A stretch of 64,000 bases of DNA. Source: Bacteroidales bacterium. GTDB taxonomy: Bacteria; Bacteroidota; Bacteroidia; Bacteroidales; FEN-979. Positions 9,323-19,100 of the stretch are shown here, in pieces (within the stretch, counting starts at the first letter, position 1; each line of letters starts with the position of its first letter). The stretch is taken from positions 1 through 64,000 of the forward strand of contig JAQWBQ010000010.1 in assembly GCA_028706295.1 (NCBI GenBank), read 5' to 3'. The notes beneath the pieces are model-generated. The model was not told the DNA's origin. It saw only the letters and a program-made list of their open reading frames with translations, and ran no database searches. Position numbers and translations under genes: made by a program.

Positions 9323-12250
9323 TTATTGAAAGACCACCTTTACCCGTTCTGTGGCCTCCGCTGAACTGAATTTCAAGATACAAACGGCCTCTGTTCCAAG
9401 GTTACGGAAAATCTGATTACGGTCGACGGTCATGGTATGAGTCCCCGGTTTCTTATCTTCCAGTATTCTTGAATAAAGCACTTTTCCCGTGATGTCGGTA
9501 AATTCAATGGTAACCGATGACGCCTGCTGCAGCCGGTATGCGATATTCAACTTATCGGAGCAGGGATTCGGAAAGACTTTTATCTTTTGAAGTAATCCGG
9601 CTACGCCTGGTTTTACCGAAATGATGGTCGAATCGTATCCCCCGGAGAGGCAATAGACAGCTCCGTTGCGGCCGCCGATCACAGCCTCCATGGTGCTGTC
9701 ACCCACAATATCCGGGATGGCATCAAGGGCATCGATGGGGGTGCTGCTCCCCGTTTCCTCCAGGATCTCACCATTGGGGCCATTTAAAAAATAGACTCTG
9801 TTATCCTGGTAAAGGGTTCCGATACAGGCATCATTGTAACCATCGAAAGTGATGTCGCCCATATTGGTCACATTCCACGATTTATCCGACAGGGGCTGTT
9901 GCCAAATCAGGGTGTTGGTGTATCCGTCGACAATGACTCCTTTGGCGCCGCTGAAACCAACAATGAAATCAGGATGGGTATCCTTGTTGACATCGCCCAT
10001 ATCTTCAAACCGAAGCAGCAGGGTATTGCTCTGGACCACGCAGGTACTGACCTGATTACCCGAAACGGCATTGTGAAAATGCACCAATCCTTCAAAGTTG
10101 CCTGAGGCCACATCGCGGATCCCGTCGCCCGTTACATCATCGATCTGAATTAAGGCCCAAACGGATGTTCCCTGCGGGTATGAGGTCCAGAGAATGGAAC
10201 CGGTAGCCCCGTTGATGCCGTAGACTTTCGATTGGGTTTCGTTAGCATTGGAGGCACCGGCGACCACATCGGGTTTCCCGTCGTTGGTGAAATCATCGAC
10301 CCCGATCACCGAAAAAACAGGTCCACCGGTCGGGCAAATCCAAAGCGGTAACCCGGTAAGGCCGTTCAGACAAAATACACAACGGGGGCCGGTATCGTTT
10401 CCGTCGTCACCTGCGCAGGCAAGTACATCATTAACGCCGTCGTTGTTATAATCGTACTTGTTATCGACCTGGTAAACCCAACCACCGTCACCGATTGTAT
10501 GGGTGTCGTACTGCCACAGCGGCGTTCCGGTTTTCCCCGACAGGACCCGGATGGAACGATCGCCCCCGGTGGTTCCGATTACCACATCTTCATAACCGTC
10601 GTTGTTGATATCCTGGATGACAGAAAGCGTATTTTGGCTGTAAACATTTCCCGAATAGATCTCGGTTTCCCACATTAAATCCGCTTCCCCGGAAGAATTT
10701 CCGTTCAAACATCTGACATAATTATCTTCGGAGCATATAATGACATCGTCGACGCCATCACCTGTAATGTCACCGATCGGATGGATGGCTTTTGGACTGT
10801 TATCAAATCCTGCTGTGATCAGATAGCTCCATAACGGCGTACCGAGCGGGTATTGCGTATCAACGCCCGAACCCGTCAGGTCGACCGGGAAGGGATTCTG
10901 GGTGGGGTCATTCGACCCGATATTCAGAATACCCGAGTAAAGATCACCGGCTTCCGGGTGAAACCAGATGCCGATCAGGGATGTTTGCAGGGGTGTAAGC
11001 GAGATCGGCAGAACAAGATCCTGGTCGATAATGAAATGGGGATCATCTATCGACAGGGATGAGATTACCAGGTTCTGGTTGCCGTCGTTGGTGACGGGCA
11101 GGTACCACCGGCTGTAGGATCCCATCCGGCGCTGTCCCCAGTCGTGCGAGGTTTGCTGAATATTCAGGTGTGGTCCCGTAAAGACAGCATTTCCCGTCAA
11201 TGTCACCGTAACTGACGGATGTATGGGGTCGTTCGAATTGATGTTGACCGAGGTGTTCAGGGGACCTGCGGTAACCGGTTGGTAAATCAACGGAACATTG
11301 ATTGAGCCTCCGGGCGTTATGGTAGCAGGCAGGGAGAGGGTTGTGGAGATAGGATCTCCGGTGAGAATATCGATACTGGTAATGCTCAGATTAGCGGTTC
11401 CGGTATTCTGCACCTGGCAGTTCCATGATGCCGAACTGCCTATTGCCACCGTCCCGTAATCGTGTGAAGTAACCGGGACATTGATCGCCGGGGTTCCGGA
11501 GCCCAACAGGTCAACCTTGTAAAGGATACTTCCACCTCCCAACGGACCGTCGCAGTACCACAAATAGGTTCCGTCGTACACGATGCCCGATGGCTTTGAG
11601 CCTTGTGAGGCATGACTCTCCAGCACAGTTCCGGTTGACGATACTTTGTAGAGCATATTGGCATTGTAATCGGCAATCCAGAGGTTGCTGCCATGCATGC
11701 AAATATCCCAGGGTTGGTTTGCCGGCGGGGTGAATTGTGACAATACCGTTCCGGAGGAATTGATGTGATACACCGTTCCCGGATCAGGATAATAGGTACA
11801 CACCCAATAACTTCCGTTATCATATGCGATTCCCGACATATAATGGTTCGGAAGGGTGAGGTTTGACACCAACGCCCCCGCCATGGTGAATTCCAGCGCT
11901 GTTGAGGGTTGCGAAGAACTTGAGGGTTGGTTGATCGTCACCAGGTTGGGAGTTTTGTAAGTTAATCCATAAGCATCGCCAAAAGGCCCGGAACAGAGCA
12001 GGGTGTTCGTCCCCGACGATGGGCTGAAACGGTAAATTTTATCCCCGTCGGAACCGTAGATCCCGAAGTAAATGTACGTACCGTCCCAGGCCAGTCCCGA
12101 TGCTTTTCCCGGGATCGAATAGGAGGCCACAATGGACCAGGATGCGGGGCTGCCAGGGAAGTCGGGCGTCTGGGCCTTCAGGCTGCCGGCAGAAAGCAAA
12201 CATCCTGTGACACAATAAAATACAACTTGTAGAAGCGTTTTTAATTTCAT
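9323..12250 (-). CDS. Secreted T9SS protein with propeller, anchor-D and FG-GAP-like repeats
   Basis: 975 residues with an N-terminal signal peptide (TLLQVVFYCVTGCLLSAGS). Residues about 30-260 form a propeller-like region with repeated 'GIxYDGxYLW' motifs. Two choice-of-anchor-D/ASH-like Ig modules follow (about 265-355 and 360-450, starting SHDYGTVAIG and SHDWGQRRMG). A second propeller of FG-GAP/VCBS-type repeats (about 470-875) carries calcium-type loops such as DITGDGVDDVI and DINNDGYEDVV. The tail from about 890 (VFPNPCSDKLNIAY) is a type A T9SS sorting domain, so the product should cross the outer membrane and be displayed or released. No enzyme motif is visible; a binding or adhesive role is inferred. 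It diverges from the YeiH-type transporter gene across 174 bp. Confidence 0.87.
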   Translation of the reverse strand: MKLKTLLQVVFYCVTGCLLSAGSLKAQTPDFPGSPASWSIVASYSIPGKASGLAWDGTYIYFGIYGSDGDKIYRFSPSSGTNTLLCSGPFGDAYGLTYKTPNLVTINQPSSSSQPSTALEFTMAGALVSNLTLPNHYMSGIAYDNGSYWVCTYYPDPGTVYHINSSGTVLSQFTPPANQPWDICMHGSNLWIADYNANMLYKVSSTGTVLESHASQGSKPSGIVYDGTYLWYCDGPLGGGSILYKVDLLGSGTPAINVPVTSHDYGTVAIGSSASWNCQVQNTGTANLSITSIDILTGDPISTTLSLPATITPGGSINVPLIYQPVTAGPLNTSVNINSNDPIHPSVTVTLTGNAVFTGPHLNIQQTSHDWGQRRMGSYSRWYLPVTNDGNQNLVISSLSIDDPHFIIDQDLVLPISLTPLQTSLIGIWFHPEAGDLYSGILNIGSNDPTQNPFPVDLTGSGVDTQYPLGTPLWSYLITAGFDNSPKAIHPIGDITGDGVDDVIICSEDNYVRCLNGNSSGEADLMWETEIYSGNVYSQNTLSVIQDINNDGYEDVVIGTTGGDRSIRVLSGKTGTPLWQYDTHTIGDGGWVYQVDNKYDYNNDGVNDVLACAGDDGNDTGPRCVFCLNGLTGLPLWICPTGGPVFSVIGVDDFTNDGKPDVVAGASNANETQSKVYGINGATGSILWTSYPQGTSVWALIQIDDVTGDGIRDVASGNFEGLVHFHNAVSGNQVSTCVVQSNTLLLRFEDMGDVNKDTHPDFIVGFSGAKGVIVDGYTNTLIWQQPLSDKSWNVTNMGDITFDGYNDACIGTLYQDNRVYFLNGPNGEILEETGSSTPIDALDAIPDIVGDSTMEAVIGGRNGAVYCLSGGYDSTIISVKPGVAGLLQKIKVFPNPCSDKLNIAYRLQQASSVTIEFTDITGKVLYSRILEDKKPGTHTMTVDRNQIFRNLGTEAVCILKFSSAEATERVKVVFQ

Positions 12251-12424
12251 AAAGGTGTTTGTTAATGAACTGACCGCATTTTGAGGCTAAAGATAAGCAA
12301 TTATTTTTTCCAGAAAAATTTAGCCACCTTAAATCTTGATACCTGACTCTGATTTTAGGGTTTATCCAAAAAATTTCTATTTTCGCAATAGTGTCATGCA
12401 TGTGCAGGCCAAAACAAAACAACC

Positions 12425-13693
12425 ATGATTTTTTCGGTAAAAAGATCTTTTCATGAAGACTGGATGGCGGTATTTGCAGGATTCATGATCATTGCACTCA
12501 CGGTCCTGATCTATGAATATGTGCCGTCGCTACCCATGTTGTTTAATCCCAAGGAAAAATGGAGTGGAACGGAATTCCTCACAGGATTTTTATCCCGTCC
12601 GAACCTGCTGCGGATCGTTTACATTTTTCTGGCATTCGCGATTCTGGCCTGGGTCGGGTTGAAACTTGCCGGGAAACCGACCAACCGTTTTTTCGGTTCA
12701 TTCGCCATCATCACTTTGCTCGCCGTGATTGCCCAGGTGGTTTCGACCCACACATCGGTCAAGGCGCTGAGCCTCGAAACGGTGTTTTTTTCGATCCTGA
12801 TCGGATTGCTGATAAGCAATACCATGAAACTTCCCGGTTGGATCAAACAGGCTGTTCAAAGCGAATTCTATATTAAAACCGGGCTGGTACTCCTGGGGAC
12901 TACGGTTCTGTTCAGCAATATCATGAAAGCCGGGGCGCTTGGACTTGTTCAGGCCCTGGTCGTGGTTATTTCAGTATGGTACCTGGCCTTCTGGATTGCA
13001 CGCAAAATGAAGGTTGATCCGGAGATGTCGACGATGCTGGCCTCTGCGGTATCAATCTGCGGAGTTTCGGCTGCCATCGCTACCTGCGGAGCGATCAAAG
13101 GAGACAATAAAAAGCTTTCATACGTGATCTCCCTGGTATTGATTGTCGCCATTCCGATGATGATCCTCATGCCTTACCTTGCCAAGTGGATGGGGCTCAC
13201 GCAGGAGGTCGCCGGGGCCTGGATCGGGGGCACCATTGATACGACCGGTGCGGTAGTGGCTTCGGGAACTGTCATCGGCGAAACGGCTCAGAAATATGCC
13301 GTAATTATCAAATCGGCTCAGAATGTTCTTTTAGGTCTTGCCGCATTCGCGATCTCTATCTACTGGTCCTATTCCGGGCAGGGCGCCACGGTTGAAAAGC
13401 CAACGGCCCGGATAATCTGGGACCGGTTTCCCAAGTTTGTCATTGGTTTTATACTGGCTTCGGTACTGTTCTCTTTTTTTCTGAATCCTGAAACCGTGAA
13501 ACAGGCAGGCGATACCATCAAGGGATATCAGAACATCTGGTTCAGTATTGCATTTGTCTGTATCGGCCTGGAGACCCGTTTCAGTGATATTTTCAGCGCC
13601 AAAAACAGGAAACCGATGTATGCTTTCCTGCTGGCTCAATTGTTTAACATCGTGATCACCTTCGTGGTGGCCTGGCTTCTTTTCAATTTCTGA
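12425..13693 (+). CDS. YeiH/UPF0324 family putative inner-membrane transporter
   Basis: 422 residues with about ten hydrophobic segments and the family signature VSICGVSAAIATCGAIKG near residues 203-220, followed by GGTIDTTGAVVASG. The family (Pfam Cons_hypoth698) is annotated as putative sulfate exporters, but direct functional evidence is thin. The first ~60 residues (MIFSVKRSFHEDWMAV plus a membrane segment) form a longer N-terminus than the E. coli homologue. It ends 25 bp from the convergent CBM-repeat gene. Confidence 0.88.
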   Translation: MIFSVKRSFHEDWMAVFAGFMIIALTVLIYEYVPSLPMLFNPKEKWSGTEFLTGFLSRPNLLRIVYIFLAFAILAWVGLKLAGKPTNRFFGSFAIITLLAVIAQVVSTHTSVKALSLETVFFSILIGLLISNTMKLPGWIKQAVQSEFYIKTGLVLLGTTVLFSNIMKAGALGLVQALVVVISVWYLAFWIARKMKVDPEMSTMLASAVSICGVSAAIATCGAIKGDNKKLSYVISLVLIVAIPMMILMPYLAKWMGLTQEVAGAWIGGTIDTTGAVVASGTVIGETAQKYAVIIKSAQNVLLGLAAFAISIYWSYSGQGATVEKPTARIIWDRFPKFVIGFILASVLFSFFLNPETVKQAGDTIKGYQNIWFSIAFVCIGLETRFSDIFSAKNRKPMYAFLLAQLFNIVITFVVAWLLFNF

Positions 13694-13718
13694 TCTATGA
13701 ATGAAAGGCGGATTTGAC

Positions 13719-15161
13719 CTACGGTTCAATCCATATTACGGAGTTTCCGGTGCCATATTCATTGTCTTCCCACAGCTCGTTCGCCGGATCCATGATCCAT
13801 TTACCGTCGACCACGAATTTATAGGAATATTTTCCCGGTTGAAGGTAGATGGAAAAGTCCCAAACACCATTCTTATGATTCATCCGGTATCCGGTTTGAC
13901 TCCACCCGTTAAAATTTCCGGAAAGACAGATTTCGCGGGCACCTGAAAAGCCCTTCAGGGTGAATGTATAATTCGGTTTCACGGCGATGAATGAATTGGT
14001 GAATTCCCCAGCGCCCGTGGTATTGGGATTGGCAGGATCGATCATCCATTTTCCGTCGACGATATATTTATACTCGTAGTTGCCCGGGCCGAGCACATAA
14101 GGAAGTTCCCAGCCATTCCGGATTCGGGTCATGAACAATTCTCCCTGATTCCATCCATTGAAATTCCCGGCAAGGACGATGTTTTGGGCATCCTGATAAC
14201 CATTCAGCCTGAAGATCATGGTATCACCGATACTGAAAAAGGAATTCAGGTTACCCATTCCGTCGGGACGGTTTACTTTACATGCCGGATCATTGATCCA
14301 GTTGCCGTCGACAATGAATTTATAGGCATGGGTCCCTTCCCGGATATAGGCCGATAGCACCCAGGAGCCGCGATAGGGAATCATTTTTAATTCATTTGTC
14401 CTCCAGTTATTAAAACTGCCGGCAACCACCAGCGATTTCGCTGATTGGTAACCCTTTAATATGAACCTGTAATTGTAACAGAAGAACACGGAATTAAAAC
14501 CACCATGGGTATCATTTTCACGGAGTTTGTTATAGGGATCGGAGCTCCATTTCCCGTCGACAATGAATTTGTAGGTGTACTTGCCGGGTGCCAGCCGTAG
14601 GGTAACTGTCCAGCCCGAATCGGTTTTCAGCATCGGGGTCTGCATGGTACTCCAGTTGTTGAATGATCCTGAAAGATAGATGGTCCGTGCATTTTGTCGT
14701 CCCGGAAGAAAAAACCGGATCCGGTTATTCCCGGCCTGTATGACTGTATTAAAAGTAAGGCGGTTTACACCATAGGGCTCTGATTCGCGCAGTGCAGAAG
14801 CCGCGATCCGCAGTTCCTTATCGTCGACCAGGATGATCTCATTACGGTTATAGCGCTGGTCTGTTGCCCCGGTCGATTTTTCCAGATCGAAACGGGTTGC
14901 GTCGACTTTTCGGATGGTCCAGGCGCTCCCTTTGATGACCAGGCTTGTTTTTCCGGAGAATGCTCCGGCAATCAAAGCGCTGTCAAGGTCGAAAATAGTC
15001 GAAACTTCCTTGATCTGAGCCGCATTCCACCGCCTGTCGATGGTAAAGACCATCTTGCCGTCATCGAGGCGGCAAACCTTAGCCGGATCGTACTGAGCCC
15101 GGGCCCCGGGTACGAATACCGCCGTCAGAAACAGGAATATCAACACGTGCAGGTTTCTCAT
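13719..15161 (-). CDS. Secreted protein with four CBM48/AMPK-glycogen-binding-like repeats
   Basis: 480 residues with a signal peptide (LHVLIFLFLTAVFVPGARA). An N-terminal region of unknown fold (about 23-150) is followed by four tandem modules of about 80 residues. Each reads '..xxLSGxFNxW....M......W.....L.PGxYxYKFxVDGKWxxDP', e.g. IVLAGNFNGWNQ and YSYKFVVDGKWIMDP. This is the pattern of the early-set glycogen-binding domain (CBM48/E_set). No glycosidase catalytic domain is present, so it is most likely a pure starch/glycan-binding or structural protein. The start codon overlaps the stop of the upstream aspartyl protease by one base (TGATG), implying translational coupling. No T9SS tail is present; the protein ends after the fourth module. 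Confidence 0.85.
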   Translation of the reverse strand: MRNLHVLIFLFLTAVFVPGARAQYDPAKVCRLDDGKMVFTIDRRWNAAQIKEVSTIFDLDSALIAGAFSGKTSLVIKGSAWTIRKVDATRFDLEKSTGATDQRYNRNEIILVDDKELRIAASALRESEPYGVNRLTFNTVIQAGNNRIRFFLPGRQNARTIYLSGSFNNWSTMQTPMLKTDSGWTVTLRLAPGKYTYKFIVDGKWSSDPYNKLRENDTHGGFNSVFFCYNYRFILKGYQSAKSLVVAGSFNNWRTNELKMIPYRGSWVLSAYIREGTHAYKFIVDGNWINDPACKVNRPDGMGNLNSFFSIGDTMIFRLNGYQDAQNIVLAGNFNGWNQGELFMTRIRNGWELPYVLGPGNYEYKYIVDGKWMIDPANPNTTGAGEFTNSFIAVKPNYTFTLKGFSGAREICLSGNFNGWSQTGYRMNHKNGVWDFSIYLQPGKYSYKFVVDGKWIMDPANELWEDNEYGTGNSVIWIEP

Positions 15162-16171
15162 CAGGGTTGCTCCTTGTTAAAACAAATTCCGATTTCCCGC
15201 TTTACCAGATTAAAGGAAAACTTCCCTTTTCTGAAAAAATCGAATCCCAGCATGCCGTCAATCCGGGTTCCGTAATAATCCGACATGGAAGTAAGGTCGG
15301 TCAGAATGGTCTCCATCGGACCGATTTTCCGGCTGCCTACCATGAAGTCGTTCAGAATTCCGTAAAGAACCTCTTTTTCTCCGGAACCCACACCACGCAA
15401 GGTCGACCTGCGTGTGATGGTTACTGTGCTCAATACTTTTTTCGGGGCTCCGAGGTTAATTACATTGGATTCAGCGCCTGTGTCAAGACAAAAGTAAAGT
15501 GGCCGTCCTGCAATATTGGCGGTCATGAACATGATATTGCGATGCCGTTCCAGTTTCTGAATCTGATCAAACTTCATCGCCGGCCGGGTAGTCGTCAGGC
15601 GATTTCCATTCCTGTCGGTCCGGTAAATCTGAAGTTCATTTCCTTCAACGTCGAGCACCATTTCGTACTCTTTCAGGATGGCCATCCCAAGAAGTCCGAG
15701 GATCTTTACACCCCTCCTGTTTTCAAGATGACCCAGGGGCGCCAGATCGGTCATGACGCCATTGACTGTGATTTCCGAAAACCGGAGTGTGCTTATTCTG
15801 GTCTTTTCAACCGTCCCCGCGGTTCCGGTGATGCCCCCGGCCTCCCTGGAAACGGTAGTGGAATAATTACGGAAATAGGTCTTGTTCAGAACCAGCTCTT
15901 CGGCGCCCGTATCGAGGATCAGATTCCCTGCGATATTATCAATGATCCCTTCAACCAGAATCAGCCTTCCCGCCCGTTTAAGCGGAATGGTAACACCGAG
16001 AAAAGTTCCCGATGGATCATAAACAGGGCTTCCGGTCACTTTCAACATCCCGATCTTCAGGCAGGATGGCGCTTTCGCTCCGGGGAGGGCGATACTGCAT
16101 GGCTGTAAGCCCAGGTTCAGTGTCAGCAGAACGAACAATACCAAAAATCCAAAACGAAGTTTCCTGACCAT
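15161..16171 (-). CDS. Secreted retropepsin-like aspartyl protease
   Basis: 336 residues with an N-terminal hydrophobic export signal (GFLVLFVLLTLNLGL). It has two catalytic aspartate motifs: ILDTGAEELVLN with Asp87 and FCLDTGAESNVIN with Asp230. Each is followed by a hydrophobic-hydrophobic-Gly element (ILGLLGMAIL and IDGMLGFDFF). This single-chain double-lobed layout is that of bacterial pepsin/retropepsin-like proteases (aspartyl_protease Pfam families). It lies 23 bp after the giant PKD-repeat gene and overlaps the CBM-repeat gene by one base, so the three probably form one operon. Processing of a neighbouring secreted product is an attractive but untested inference. Confidence 0.85.
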   Translation of the reverse strand: MVRKLRFGFLVLFVLLTLNLGLQPCSIALPGAKAPSCLKIGMLKVTGSPVYDPSGTFLGVTIPLKRAGRLILVEGIIDNIAGNLILDTGAEELVLNKTYFRNYSTTVSREAGGITGTAGTVEKTRISTLRFSEITVNGVMTDLAPLGHLENRRGVKILGLLGMAILKEYEMVLDVEGNELQIYRTDRNGNRLTTTRPAMKFDQIQKLERHRNIMFMTANIAGRPLYFCLDTGAESNVINLGAPKKVLSTVTITRRSTLRGVGSGEKEVLYGILNDFMVGSRKIGPMETILTDLTSMSDYYGTRIDGMLGFDFFRKGKFSFNLVKREIGICFNKEQP

Positions 16172-16194
16172 GAGTCTGTTTCAAAAAGACACTG

Positions 16195-19100
16195 TTATTC
16201 CTGGTTCAGAATAATCAGTTTTTTTATGATCCGGGTTTGATCCCATTGCAGGATCAACTGGTACAACCCTGCAGGAGGATTTCCCAACTCAACATTCAGT
16301 TTTGTATCTCCCTGTACTTCAAATTGTTTGGCAACCAGTCGTTTATTACCCAGATTATCAACCAGCCAAATGTCGAGCGAAGCTCCGCGACGGGCTCCTG
16401 CCAATTCAAGGGTAATATTGTTATCGGCGGGATTGGGATAAACCTGACAGCGGATCGCCTCCTGTGTTCCCACCCCGACCGGATAAACCCCGATGACATT
16501 GGAAGGGTCGGAAGCGCATCCGTACGGACTGGCGATCACGAAGTACTGTCCGGGCACATAGGCTACATACTGTTGTGCCGTGGCTCCGGGTATGGGTTGA
16601 TTGTCGCGGTACCATTGGTTCCCCGCAGGTGCGCTCGACACCAGGGTATCGGGTTCAATCACAGTCACGACGGGTGCATCGGGATAGGGATGCACCGAAA
16701 CGTGCAGAACTGGTGAATAGGGTCCGTTACCGCATGTGTTGATCCCGAATACGGAGATATTTCCCGATTGGGCATTTTCGCCGTAACTTACTGTAATGAT
16801 ATTGGTGTTGGCTCCGCCGGTAATGGTCGCGCCGGCCGGTACTGCCCAGTCATAACCCGTGGCTTCCGGGATCGGATTAACCGAATAGACTACTCCTGTA
16901 AGGGGTTTACAAATCAGCGTATCGCCCGCGATCGGTCCGGGTGTTCCGGGTATGGAACGCACCAGGACTGCCAGCGATGAAAGCAGTGAGTTACAGCCGG
17001 CAGGAGTGGTATAGGTTACTGTCACGGTTTGTGCGCCGGGAGCCGTCCAGTAGATCTGAACATTGCGGGTTCCCTGTCCACCGACAATGATCCCACCCGA
17101 AGTGACGGTCCACTGGTAGTTCAGCATACCCTGTTCAGTCAGGTAGGAATAATTTCCCGATGTCATGCATGGATTCGTATTGCCGGTGATTGTGGGAACC
17201 GGTACGGCATTTACTGCCACCGGCAGATTCGTGGGTATGGCAGCGGTACATCCGTGGGCGTCGGTATAATTAACCGAGATCCCTTGAACTCCGGCAATAG
17301 TCCAGTTCACCGTGATCATGTTGGTTCCGGTCCCCGAAGTGATCAGGCCGCCTGCCGTCACACTCCACAGATAATTGATCATGCCCCCTTCGGTCGAATA
17401 AACCACACCCGTGGCGCCCGAGCACAGCGAAGTGGCGCCCAAGATGGTTGGCACCGGTTGGGAGTACACCGTAACGGTGCGTGTGGAAGGAGTGGCAGCC
17501 ATGCATCCGTTGACATTTGTATAATTCACCGTGACCGTCTTTGGTCCGGCAGTAGTCCATTGCACCTGGATCGAATTGCTGCTACTACCCGAAAGGATAG
17601 TCCCTCCGGCTGAAACAGTCCATTGATAACCCGTCATCCCCGCTTCGGTGGTATGGGTGGTGGTACCTCCAAGGCATGACAGACTGCTTCCCGTTATCGT
17701 GGGAACGGGCAACGCATGAACCGTAACGGTTTTCATGGTCGGTTGACCGGCAGAACAACCGTTGCTGTTTGTATAATTCACCGTAACGCTCTGTGTCCCG
17801 GCTGTAATCCAGGTCACTGTGATGATATTGGTCCCCGTACCGGCCGTTATGGATCCACCGGGCGAGATGCTCCACAGGTAATTTACAAATCCGGGATCGG
17901 TGCTGTAGGCAACACCCGTCGTTCCTGCACATGCGGAGGAGATCCCCACGATAACAGGATTCGGTGACGATTGAACGACAACCGACTTCAGGGTAGGTGC
18001 AGCCGCGGTACAACCATTTGCATTGGTATAATTCACGCTGACCCACTGGGATCCGGCCGTGTTCCAGGCAACAGTAATGCTGCTTGTATTGGTGGTGGTT
18101 GAAGTGAGAATGGTTCCCCCCGGGGATACATTCCAGATATAATTGGTCATTCCCGGATCGGTGACGTAAACATTATTGATTGATCCGGCACAAGCCGTGG
18201 CGTTCCCGGTTAGTACCGGCACCGGAAGCGGATTGATGGTGACTCCGAACTGTGTCGGCGCCGATGCCGTGCAACCTGCCGGATTGGTATAATTTACCGA
18301 AACCACCTGTGGGGTCAAGGTGTTCCAGGTTACTGTGATGGTCTGGGTTCCTGCCCCTGAAGTTATGGTTCCACCCGATGTAACGGTCCAGAGGTAATTG
18401 CTCATTCCAGGTTCCGTTGAATATACGTTCCCTGCCGATCCCAGACAGGCTGTGCCGTTTCCGATAATGGAAGGAACCGGCAAAGCGGAAACAGAGATGG
18501 TCTTGAGGGTGACTTGTTGCGGATAACATCCATTGGGGTCCATGTAACTTACTGTAATGGTTTTGGTTCCGGCCGTTGTCCACGACACGACAATGGAGCG
18601 GGTACCGGCTCCCGCGATGATGGTCCCTCCGGTACTGACCGTCCACTGATAAGAATTCATTCCCGGTTCGGTGATAAAAGTCGTAATCCCGTTGACACAG
18701 GCAACAGGATCATTCGTGATGGTCGGTACCGGTAATGGATGAACTGTCACCGTTTTTTGCGAAGGCGTCAGGGCGGTGCATCCGTTGAAGTCGGTGTACA
18801 AAACCGTGATCGACTGGGTTCCGGCCGAAATCCAGTCAACAGTTATGGCATTGGTACCGGCTCCGGATGTGATGATCCCGCCGGGGGTAATGGTCCAGGA
18901 ATATGCGCTCATTCCCGCTTCGCAGTAATAAACCGCCGTGGTTCCGTTGCAGAGTTGCGACAATCCGGTAATCACGGGAACCGGGGCCGCTGCTACAACC
19001 ACGTTTTTAACTGTGGCCGATGCGGCATGACATCCGGCGGGATCGGTATAGTTCACTGAAATCCATTGATTCCCTGGTACCGACCAGGTTACGGTAACTG

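Noticed and set aside
15167-16108. 313-codon plus-strand ORF
   Set aside because: It is antisense to the aspartyl protease, whose DTG motifs and signal peptide are clear; its translation shows no signal, domain or sensible composition.
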